Positions 18,295 through 25,796 of a stretch of 64,000 nucleotides of DNA are shown here, in pieces. The notes beneath the pieces were generated by a model, which saw only the letters and a program-made list of their open reading frames with translations, ran no database searches and was not told the origin of the DNA. The stretch is from contig NZ_RQXT01000009.1 of the NCBI RefSeq assembly GCF_003863365.1, positions 114,305 to 178,304 on the forward strand, in the 5' to 3' direction. Origin of the DNA: Mesorhizobium tamadayense. Lineage in GTDB: Bacteria; Pseudomonadota; Alphaproteobacteria; Rhizobiales; Rhizobiaceae. Within the stretch, counting starts at the first letter, position 1. Every line of letters begins with the position of its first letter. The translations under genes were made by a program, and so were the position numbers.

Positions 18295-18849
18295 CTAGTT
18301 TTTGGCGATGGAGCCGACCTCGACCGCGTCGATCCGCTTCAGGCTCATGCCGATGACCGGCACCAGCTGCTTGTTGACACGCACGGCGACCGTCACGGTC
18401 ATCGAATTGTCGCCGGGGATACGGGCCTGCATGACGCCGTTCAACTGGTTGCGGTTGATGGTGAAGACCACCTTCTGGGCATCGACGACGTTGCCGCCGA
18501 TAATGTCGAGTCCGTTGCCGGCGGAGCCGCCCATAAAGTTGCCTTTGTAACCCTCGCGGCCCTTGCGTTCGACGGTCGCGGACATCTTCTGGGTGAAGAC
18601 GCCGACCCGGCAATCGCCGTCCAGCGTCATGCCGAGCTTGCCGTCCGGCGTGGAGCCGTTCAAATTGCAGGTGAATTTCGTGCCCTTGTATTTGCCGGCG
18701 ATGATTTCGCCAGGGCCGACCCATTTGCCTTCGACCGAGCGGAAAAACTGCTTGTCAGGCTCTGCGCCAAAGGCCCTTTCGGCAAAGCCAAGCGGCACGG
18801 CGACCGCGGCGGTTGCGGCCATGACGCAGGACAAGAGTACGCTTTTCAT
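18295..18849 (-). CDS. Exported protein of unknown function
   Basis: About 184 residues with an N-terminal signal peptide (hydrophobic stretch then AFGAEPD). The mature part looks beta-rich: alternating hydrophobic strands with many Gly and Asn, including GKWVGPGEIIAGKYKGTKFTC and two cysteines that may pair. This is a lipocalin-like or barrel-like appearance but no family is recognised. Start at ATG 18849; the frame extends 9 bases further to a TTG. Convergent with the small exported protein, divergent from nothing: the YcjF-like gene lies upstream on the same strand 112 bases away. Confidence 0.75.
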   Translation of the reverse strand: MKSVLLSCVMAATAAVAVPLGFAERAFGAEPDKQFFRSVEGKWVGPGEIIAGKYKGTKFTCNLNGSTPDGKLGMTLDGDCRVGVFTQKMSATVERKGREGYKGNFMGGSAGNGLDIIGGNVVDAQKVVFTINRNQLNGVMQARIPGDNSMTVTVAVRVNKQLVPVIGMSLKRIDAVEVGSIAKN

Positions 18850-18961
18850 AGACAACACCCGGCACGAACGAGTCTGCTGTTGGAACCAGAGTGACCATGA
18901 AGAAGATTGGTTAATGCTTCGTCACTGGCGGCCGTTTGCGCATTTACCTTACCGCTCGGCC

Positions 18962-20038
18962 TTATTGTTCGCTTTGGCTCTCCTTTCGCGTCGCGAACGA
19001 AGTCAACGCCGAGAGGAAATCGCCTAGCCCCGGTCGCTTTGCCGCGATGAACGGCAGCGGGCGCGTCGTTTCCATCGCCGCAATGCCGATGCGCGCGGTC
19101 ATCATGCCGTTGACCACGCCTTCGCCAAGCTTCGCGGAGAGTTTCGCGGCCAAGCCATGGCCGACGATCTGCTGCACGAAACTGTCGCCGACGGCGATCG
19201 AACCGGTCACCGCCAGATGGGCGAGCACACCGCGCGCCAGCCGGAAGAAGCCGAGCGTGCCGGGGCGGCCGCCATAGAGTTCCGAAAGGCGCCGGATCAG
19301 CCTGCCGGCCTCGAACACGACATAGGCGACGTCGACGAGCGCGCGCGGGCTGACCGCCGTCACCAGCGAGACGCGCTTTGCGGCCTCGAGGATCATCGTC
19401 TTGGCACGGGCGTCGAGCGGCGACAGGATCTCGGTTTCGGCGAGCCGCACCAGATTGCCACCGTCGATGATCTCGCCGCGCAGTTCGGCAAGCGAGCGCC
19501 GGCCGGCCGCGGTCTCGGGTTTTGCGGCGACGAAAGCGGAAAGCTCGTCGACCAATGCGCGCGCGGCCTTGGGATCATCGCGTGCTACCGCATCCAAGGC
19601 CCGCCGCTGCAGCTTCTCGACTTCGGCGAGGCGCGCTATTGCCAGGAATTCGCGCATGAGGATGACGAGCAGCGACAAAAGCGCGATCGCCGCCATGCCG
19701 GCCGCCAGCCAGCCCAGCCATTCGGCGCGCTGGAACAGGTCGCGGATGAGCTGGTCCGTCCACAGGCCGACAGCGAGCGAGACCAGCACGCCGAAGGCGC
19801 CGAAGAACAGACGGGCGAGCAGCGAGCGTTTCCTTGGGGCGGTCGCCGGAGGCGGCGCGGCCTGCTCGATGTCCGGTTCGTCGAAGACGTCGATTTCCGA
19901 AGGAATGACGACCGCGACGTCTGACCGGGCGGCCTGCGGCTTGCGCGCGGGCCGTTCGTCGGCGCGCTGCTTCCGCGGCGCCTCCTGCCTCGGCGCTGGC
20001 TCGGGCTCGATGCGGAAGGCCGCCGGTTTGCGGGTCAT
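18962..20038 (-). CDS. YcjF/TIGR01620 family membrane protein
   Basis: 358 residues. The first 70 are Pro/Ala/Arg-rich and probably disordered. Two transmembrane helices follow (about 75-95 and 110-130), then a soluble domain with the DUF697-like C-terminus (FRLARGVLAHLAVTGSIAVGD). The family accompanies YcjX in many proteobacteria, and in enterics the pair is linked to stress (phage-shock regulon); molecular role unknown. Its ATG overlaps the stop of the YcjX gene by 4 bases (ATGA), so the two are translationally coupled. Confidence 0.9.
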   Translation of the reverse strand: MTRKPAAFRIEPEPAPRQEAPRKQRADERPARKPQAARSDVAVVIPSEIDVFDEPDIEQAAPPPATAPRKRSLLARLFFGAFGVLVSLAVGLWTDQLIRDLFQRAEWLGWLAAGMAAIALLSLLVILMREFLAIARLAEVEKLQRRALDAVARDDPKAARALVDELSAFVAAKPETAAGRRSLAELRGEIIDGGNLVRLAETEILSPLDARAKTMILEAAKRVSLVTAVSPRALVDVAYVVFEAGRLIRRLSELYGGRPGTLGFFRLARGVLAHLAVTGSIAVGDSFVQQIVGHGLAAKLSAKLGEGVVNGMMTARIGIAAMETTRPLPFIAAKRPGLGDFLSALTSFATRKESQSEQ

Positions 20039-21507
20039 GCCAGGTGATCTCCGATCAGGAACTGCAGCGCGCGGTCGAGCCGGATATGCGGCAACGAGAG
20101 CGTGACGCCTTCGGCCGTGCGTTCGAGCTTGGGCGGACGGAAACGCACGAAGCGGATCGCCGGTTCATTGTTTTCCGCCTGCGGCCCGGAAACATCGAAC
20201 ACTGCATCGACTTTTTCCGGCAAGTCGCCGGGAAATATGGCTGTTTCGGTTTTGCCGTCGAATGTATCGCCGTTGATCTGCTCGCCTTTCAATGGTGTGC
20301 CGATGATGACCGGCAATGTCTCGCGGCCTTGCTTGACCGTGCCCTCGCGGGTCGACCGGATAGCGGCCATGGCGGCCACATCGACGGCGGCGCCGCTGAA
20401 ATTCGCCCGCGCCACCGCCCGATCGGCCAGCCTGCGCACGATCGCCTGCAGCCGGTCGTGGCTCTCATGGTGCAACTGGTCGGCCTTGGTCGCCGCCACC
20501 AGGATGCGGTCGATGCGTCTGGAAAACAGGTCGGTGACGAAATTGCCGCGCCCTGGCCGGAAACAGGAGAGGATTTCGGTGACGGCCCGCTCCAGATCGG
20601 CCATAGCGGCCGGGCCGGCGTTGAGCGCCTGCATGGCATCGATCAGCACGATCTGACGGTCGAGGCGGGCGATGTGCTCGCGAAAGAACGGTTTTACGAC
20701 ATGCGTCTTATAGGCCTCGAAGCGGCGCTCCATCATCGCTTGTACCGATCCGGAACGGGGGCGTCGCTCCGACAGCTTCACCAGCGGCGCAAAGGTGAGC
20801 GCCGGCGAGCCTTCGAGATCGCCCGGCATCAGGAAACGGCCGGGCGGCAGCGTCGAAAGCGCGCGTTCGTCGAGCTTGCAGGCCTTGAGGTAGGCGGTGA
20901 AGCTTTCGGCGAGACGGCGCGCCGTCATCTCGTCGGCGTCGGCATCCGGATCGATGGTCGAAGCCAGCTCCCGCCAGGCTTGCGATAGATCGGAGCGCGC
21001 GGGCAAGGCCGCAAGTTCGACCGCTTCGCGGGAGAAATCGGCGAAGGATTTGCCGAGCAGCGGCAGGTCAAGCAGCCATTCGCCGGGATAGTCGACAATG
21101 TCGACCGACAGTTTTCCGGCCGAAAACAGCCGGTTCCAGCCGGAGGCCGACTCGTACTCGATGGTGAGCCTCAGCTCGGAAATGGCGCGCGTCGAATCCG
21201 GCCAGACGCGGTGGTCGACCAGGGCCGCGACATGGTCCTCGTACTGGAAGCGCGGGACGGCGTCGTCCGGCTGCTCCTCGAGGAAGGCGCGGGCGATGCG
21301 GCCCGATTTCTGCGCTTCGAACAGCGGCAGCCGCCCGCCATGGATAAGGTTGTGCACGAGAGCGGAAATGAACACTGTCTTGCCGGCGCGGGAAAGACCG
21401 GTGACACCCAGTCGCAGCGATGGAGCGAAGAGCCCGGCGGCACGGCCCGACAGCGTGTCGAGCGCAATCCTTGCCTCGTCGGTGAAAGTGGTCAGCGATG
21501 ATGCCAA
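20035..21507 (-). CDS. YcjX family (DUF463) P-loop NTPase
   Basis: 490 residues, predicted nucleotide-binding protein. A Walker A motif GLSRAGKT spans residues 37-44, and later blocks VDIVDYPGEWLLDLPLL and VAATKADQLHH resemble the G3 and G4 regions of GTPases. The start is TTG at 21507, with GAGG 5 bases upstream. It leads the YcjX-YcjF pair. Function is not established; the GTPase-like motifs and a membrane partner suggest a stress-responsive membrane process (inference). Confidence 0.92.
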   Translation of the reverse strand: MASSLTTFTDEARIALDTLSGRAAGLFAPSLRLGVTGLSRAGKTVFISALVHNLIHGGRLPLFEAQKSGRIARAFLEEQPDDAVPRFQYEDHVAALVDHRVWPDSTRAISELRLTIEYESASGWNRLFSAGKLSVDIVDYPGEWLLDLPLLGKSFADFSREAVELAALPARSDLSQAWRELASTIDPDADADEMTARRLAESFTAYLKACKLDERALSTLPPGRFLMPGDLEGSPALTFAPLVKLSERRPRSGSVQAMMERRFEAYKTHVVKPFFREHIARLDRQIVLIDAMQALNAGPAAMADLERAVTEILSCFRPGRGNFVTDLFSRRIDRILVAATKADQLHHESHDRLQAIVRRLADRAVARANFSGAAVDVAAMAAIRSTREGTVKQGRETLPVIIGTPLKGEQINGDTFDGKTETAIFPGDLPEKVDAVFDVSGPQAENNEPAIRFVRFRPPKLERTAEGVTLSLPHIRLDRALQFLIGDHLA

Positions 21508-21570
21508 ATCTGCCTCTGGGTCGCCCGTCAGGGCCCGATATAGGCCTTGGGCAAGGCGTTTGAAATGGTG

Positions 21571-22074
21571 TCAGAGATCGGCGGGGGTGAGAAAGGCTTC
21601 GAGATAGCCGTTGCCTTGACCCGCCTCACCGAGGCTGCCGGGAAAACGCACGACGGCGAGGCCGGAGGTGGGAAAGCCGTGGTTGAGCATGCCGCGCGCG
21701 GTCTCGTCGCCGTCGCCCGATACCGCCATGGCGAGGTCCTCCGTCATCGGATTGTGGCCGATGACCAGCAATGAGCCGGTCCCGCCATTCCGGCGGATGA
21801 TTTCGAGGTAGCCGGCGGCATCCTCGCTGTAGAGCGTGTCGAAGAACAGCACCCGGCCGGTGTCGGTACGGCCCGCGAGGCCTTCCAGCGTCTGCCGCGC
21901 CCGCTTAGCGTTGGAGCAGAGCGTGACGTCCGGCACATAGTTGCGGGCCCGCATGGCGTCGCCCATCGCCTCGGCGTCGGCCATGCCCGATTCGTCGAGC
22001 GGGCGATCGAAATCGCGCACGCCCGGCAGCGCCCACCCGGCTTTCGCATGCCTCAACAGGCAGAGTCTGCTCAC
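21571..22074 (-). CDS. SixA-like histidine phosphatase family protein
   Basis: 167 residues in the phosphoglycerate-mutase-like histidine phosphatase superfamily. The catalytic LRHAKAGW motif is at the N-terminus and the second catalytic His is in VIGHNPM. SixA of E. coli dephosphorylates histidine phosphotransfer domains, so a role on phospho-His proteins is possible but not shown. The GTG at 22074 is preferred since GAGGGG sits 6 bases upstream; an in-frame TTG at 22098 precedes that site. It lies 63 bases upstream of the YcjX gene on the same strand. Confidence 0.88.
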   Translation of the reverse strand: MSRLCLLRHAKAGWALPGVRDFDRPLDESGMADAEAMGDAMRARNYVPDVTLCSNAKRARQTLEGLAGRTDTGRVLFFDTLYSEDAAGYLEIIRRNGGTGSLLVIGHNPMTEDLAMAVSGDGDETARGMLNHGFPTSGLAVVRFPGSLGEAGQGNGYLEAFLTPADL

Positions 22075-22340
22075 TCGATTCCCCTCGACTGGCGCCAAGC
22101 AACGAAAATCTGTCCAAAGCGTTATGGGATTAGCCAGGAAATCCCTCTACGCACAATGGCTGACACCGCACAAGCGCAACGAATCATGCAGGAATTCGGC
22201 CGTGCCCTTATTGCGAAAGGCCTCGTCTGTGCTTGCCTGCCCGACATTAACAATTGCGTGAAACCGTCGCCGATTGCGCTTGTGCAGCCTTCGGTCCGCG
22301 AATATATAGGCGCCAAATTTGGGGTTGTTGGGTGAGTCGA

Positions 22341-22757
22341 ATGAACGATATCGCTACCGCCGATTACGTACCCTCCGAAGACGAGCCGTTCATGAACGAA
22401 CGGCAGAAATCTTACTTCCGCATGAAGCTTGTCACATGGAAGAACGATATCCTTCGCGAGGCGCGTGAAACTCTCGAAATCCTTCAGCAAGAAAACGCCA
22501 ATCACCCAGATCTGGCTGACCGCGCCTCTTCCGAAACCGACCGAGCCATCGAACTGCGCGCCCGCGATCGCCAGCGCAAGCTCATCTCGAAAATCGATTC
22601 CGCGCTGCAGCGCATCGACGAAGGCACGTACGGCTATTGCGAGGAAACCGGCGAGCCGATCGCGCTGAAGCGGCTCGACGCCCGCCCGATCGCGACGCTG
22701 TCGATCGAGGCGCAGGAGCGCCATGAGCGCCGCGAGAAGGTCTACCGCGACGACTGA
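22341..22757 (+). CDS. dksA: RNA polymerase-binding transcription factor DksA, zinc-ligand-poor type
   Basis: 138 residues. DksA enters the secondary channel of RNA polymerase and works with ppGpp in the stringent response. The long coiled coil (about 20-100) contains the tip motif DLADRASSETDR with its acidic residues. The C-terminal globular part YGYCEETGEPIALKRLDARP keeps only one of the four canonical zinc cysteines (C, T, S, A at those positions), which is known in alphaproteobacterial DksA. Start ATG 22341 gives the usual length; upstream residues of the open frame are not conserved. Confidence 0.93.
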   Translation: MNDIATADYVPSEDEPFMNERQKSYFRMKLVTWKNDILREARETLEILQQENANHPDLADRASSETDRAIELRARDRQRKLISKIDSALQRIDEGTYGYCEETGEPIALKRLDARPIATLSIEAQERHERREKVYRDD

Positions 22758-22781
22758 TGCGGGTAGGCAGGCAAGGATTGA

Positions 22782-22812
22782 AGAATGGCCGGGTTTCCCG
22801 GCCATTCTTTTT
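22782..22812 (+). terminator. Intrinsic terminator after dksA
   Basis: GAATGGCCGGG-TTT-CCCGGCCATTC followed by five T: a perfect 11-bp stem with a 3-base loop. Confidence 0.93.
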
Positions 22813-22863
22813 GGGCAGTCTTGCGCCGGCTGCAGATAGGCGCCGCCTGCAGCCGTCCGCTGT

Positions 22864-23655
22864 CTACTCGCTGAGGGCGCCCATGGTCAGGTTGACGGTG
22901 GTTCCCGTCATCCCGCTTGCCCGGTCCGAGGCCATGAAGGCGGCCATGTTGGCCACCTCGTCGAGCGCCATGACGCGCCTGGAGTGCGTGGTGCCGGCGA
23001 GATAGGCCTGGAACTGGTCCCAGTTCATGCCCGAGGCCTCTGCCTTGAGCTCGAAGAGGTTCCGCATCGTGCTGGTCCCAGGAATGCCGTGCGGCCGCAG
23101 GCTGACGACGCGAATGCCTTGCGGCGCAAGCTCGTAGGACAGGTCCCGGGTAAGCGCTTCCTTGGCGGCCTGCGCTGGTCCGTATCCGCCGTTCAGTGGC
23201 GTCCCGATCCGCGCGGGCAGGGCGGTAACGGTCATAATCACCCCGGCCTTGTTGGGGATCATGTGCCTGGCGGCTGCGCGCGCGGTCAGGAAGTAGGACG
23301 TCGTGTAGGCCACTATCGGCAACGAAAATTGGCCGACTTCGATTTTGACCAGCGGCACGCCCAATATAGCCGCATGCGCCACACCGACGGCGTTGAACGA
23401 GATGTCGATCCGACCTGCCTTCTCGACCACGGATTGGAGGTGTGTCTCCACGGCCTGTTCGTCGAGCGCATCGACTGCCGCCGCTTCGGCGGCACCGCCC
23501 GCCCAGACGATGTCTTTCACGGCGGCCTCGATGGGCGCTTGGTTGTGTCCGGCCAGAAAAACCTTGGCGCCCTCGCTTGCAAATGCGCGTGCGACGGCAC
23601 CGCCGATTGCGCCGCCTGCGCCATAGATCACCGCGACCTTGTCCTTTAGCAACAT
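22864..23655 (-). CDS. SDR family protein with altered active site
   Basis: 263 residues, Rossmann-fold short-chain dehydrogenase/reductase. The cofactor motif GAGGAIG is at residues 12-18 and FNAVG stands for the usual NNAG. The active site is unusual: Tyr is kept at 158, but the Lys four residues on is Gln162 (YGPAQ), and the Ser expected about 13 residues before Tyr falls on Thr/Ala (TVTALPAR). The protein may be an inactive or binding homologue. ATG 23655 has AAAGGAA upstream. It is divergent from the sigma factor gene 164 bases away and could be its target. Confidence 0.85.
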   Translation of the reverse strand: MLLKDKVAVIYGAGGAIGGAVARAFASEGAKVFLAGHNQAPIEAAVKDIVWAGGAAEAAAVDALDEQAVETHLQSVVEKAGRIDISFNAVGVAHAAILGVPLVKIEVGQFSLPIVAYTTSYFLTARAAARHMIPNKAGVIMTVTALPARIGTPLNGGYGPAQAAKEALTRDLSYELAPQGIRVVSLRPHGIPGTSTMRNLFELKAEASGMNWDQFQAYLAGTTHSRRVMALDEVANMAAFMASDRASGMTGTTVNLTMGALSE

Positions 23656-23819
23656 GTCCTGTTCCTTTCGATTTTGCTTCCTGGCCGCTCGAACGCATCG
23701 GTGCGTTGGAGCCGTCCGCGGATAGAGACACCGCCGCATTGCAAAACTGGGCGCCGCCCATTTCACGCGATGGCCGGTGTCTAACGGGTGAAGCGATTAC
23801 GAGACGCGGGAGAGCGATG

Positions 23820-24830
23820 ATGAGTATGGCCGGTCTGATCGAGAAGGCCCGGGCAGGCGATGGCGAAGCGTTCCGGGAACTGATTGCCCCGCACCGGCGC
23901 GAGCTCCAGCTGCATTGCTACCGCATGCTCGGGTCCTTCCAGGATGCCGAGGACGCCCTTCAGGACACGCTGCTCTCGGCCTGGCAGGGTTTTCACGGTT
24001 TCGAAGGGCGCGCCTCCCTGCGCACATGGCTCTACCGGATTGCTACCAACCGCTGCCTCAACGCCCGACGCACCGCCAGCCGGCGGCCCGCCAAGGCGTG
24101 GGATATTCCCGGCGTCGAGCCGCCCGAGCCGACCGGGCTCGGCGAGGTCGTCTGGCTGGAGCCGTTTCCCGACAGCCTGCTCGACGGTGCTTTCAACGCG
24201 GCGCTCGGCCCGGATGCGCTCTACGAGCGGACGGAATCCATTTCGCTCGCCTTCGTCACCGCCATGCAAGTGCTGCCGCCGCGCCAACTCGCCGTGCTTA
24301 TCCTGCGCGATGTTCTCGGTTTCGGTGCGAAGGAAGTTGCCGAAATGCTGGATTCCACTGTGGAATCGGCCAACAGCGCTCTCAAGCGAGCGCGCGCCGC
24401 CCTGCAGCGGCGGCCGCCGCCATCCGCGGGCCGCAAGCCGCCGCCTGCCGCCCATTCAGCGCGCGAGAGGGCGATCGTGGCGAAGTTCGTCGGAGCCTAT
24501 GAAGCCGCGGATCTCGATACGCTGGTGACGCTGCTGACCGACGATGTGTTCATTTCGATGCCGCCGATGCCGCTCGAATATCAGGGGCGGGATCTCGTGG
24601 CTCGTTTCTGCGCCGGCATTTTCGGTGCGGAGCGCAGGTTCGACCTCGTGGCGACCAGGGCCAATGGCCAGCCGGCCTTCGGCGCCTATCTGCGCGGATC
24701 CGACGGCATCAGCCATGGGATCGGCCTCATCGTGCTGACCCTGTCCGGGGATCGGATCTGCGCCATGACCAGGTTCGAAAACAGCGTTTTGTCATGGTTC
24801 GACCTGCCACGGACGCTTCCGGGCCGATAA
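23820..24830 (+). CDS. ECF sigma factor with SnoaL-like C-terminal domain
   Basis: About 336 residues. Region sigma-2 is at about 8-75 (HRRELQLHCYRMLGSFQDAEDALQD), sigma-4 at about 135-185 (LPPRQLAVLILRDVLGFGAKEVAEML), and a SnoaL/NTF2-like fold covers the last 125 residues. This matches large ECF factors of the SigJ/SigX5 (TIGR02960) kind, in which the C-terminal domain replaces a separate anti-sigma factor and adjusts activity. Adjacent ATGs at 23817 and 23820 are both possible; GGGAG spacing favours 23820. No anti-sigma gene is next to it. It is divergent from an SDR gene, a typical arrangement for its targets. Confidence 0.9.
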   Translation: MSMAGLIEKARAGDGEAFRELIAPHRRELQLHCYRMLGSFQDAEDALQDTLLSAWQGFHGFEGRASLRTWLYRIATNRCLNARRTASRRPAKAWDIPGVEPPEPTGLGEVVWLEPFPDSLLDGAFNAALGPDALYERTESISLAFVTAMQVLPPRQLAVLILRDVLGFGAKEVAEMLDSTVESANSALKRARAALQRRPPPSAGRKPPPAAHSARERAIVAKFVGAYEAADLDTLVTLLTDDVFISMPPMPLEYQGRDLVARFCAGIFGAERRFDLVATRANGQPAFGAYLRGSDGISHGIGLIVLTLSGDRICAMTRFENSVLSWFDLPRTLPGR

Positions 24831-24860
24831 ACCGCCGGCTGCCGGTCGTGTAGTAGCGGG

Positions 24861-25586
24861 TCAGCGTTTGTGGCTGGCAAGCTCGCCGAGAAGCTTGGTC
24901 ATCTCGTCATCGAGCGAAGGCTTCGCCGCCGGCTTGCTGCTCGCCGGTTTGGGGTGCGCCTCCTCCAGCGATGCCTCGAGTTCGTGCATCAGCGTATCGT
25001 CGATCGAGTCGTTGGAGGGCGGCGGCGGGGCATGCCGGACACTACCATTCGGCGTTCCATAGGCAGGGAGCGGCATGACTTTCGCAGTCGGCTGGCTTGG
25101 GGCCATCGGCTTGGGCGCGGAGCTCACCGAGCTCACCGTGCGCGGACGCGCAGCCGGCTCGGTGGCTGGAGCAGGCGCCGACGCTGGAGATTGCCTCGCC
25201 GGTGCTGGCGCGGGCTGCGGCGCGCGCGGGCGCGGCGCGGCGGCCTGCTGCTGGCCGCTGTCGCCGGTCAGCGCAGGGCGGCGGGGTGCTGCCAGCCTTA
25301 TGTCGCGTTCGACCACGACATCCGTCGGGCCGCCGATCAGGATCAGGTGCTCGATATCGTCGCGCCGCACCAGCACCAGCCGGCGGTGGCTGTCGACAGC
25401 GGTGGCGTCCATGACGGCGAGCCGCGTCTTGCGGTTCCTGCCGCCGGCGACGAAGGTGCCGAAAGTCAGGTTACGGACCACCTTGATGACGAGGAGGACG
25501 ACGACAAGCAGGATAAGGGCCGCAAACGTCCATAGGATTGCAGCGACATAACCCGGACCCGCCACGCTATCCAGCCACTGCAGCAT
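24861..25586 (-). CDS. FliO/MopB-like flagellar biosynthesis protein
   Basis: About 241 residues. One transmembrane helix near the N-terminus (about 14-37) is followed by a compact domain of about 65 residues (RRLVLVRRDDIEHLILIGGPTDVVVE), the FliO_MopB pattern. The rest is a long Pro/Ala-rich, low-complexity cytoplasmic tail with a conserved-looking end. FliO helps assemble the flagellar type III export gate. No other flagellar gene is nearby, so the assignment depends on the domain alone. ATG 25586 is used; an in-frame TTG lies at 25598. Divergent from cckA. Confidence 0.7.
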   Translation of the reverse strand: MLQWLDSVAGPGYVAAILWTFAALILLVVVLLVIKVVRNLTFGTFVAGGRNRKTRLAVMDATAVDSHRRLVLVRRDDIEHLILIGGPTDVVVERDIRLAAPRRPALTGDSGQQQAAAPRPRAPQPAPAPARQSPASAPAPATEPAARPRTVSSVSSAPKPMAPSQPTAKVMPLPAYGTPNGSVRHAPPPPSNDSIDDTLMHELEASLEEAHPKPASSKPAAKPSLDDEMTKLLGELASHKR

Positions 25587-25796
25587 CGGTGCACCCAATC
25601 GCCTTCTTGAAGTGAGGCGACACTAGACCGTGGGGACTAGCGACCGCAAGTTCGCATCACGCATCGTGAACAGTTTGAAACATGAATCGTTGATTTTATC
25701 GGACATTTGCCGCCAGGGCCTTTTCCGCTACAGGAGAATGTGATTCAACCGGCCGTTCGCGGGTGTCGGGGCATCGGAATCACGAGCAGGGGGCAC

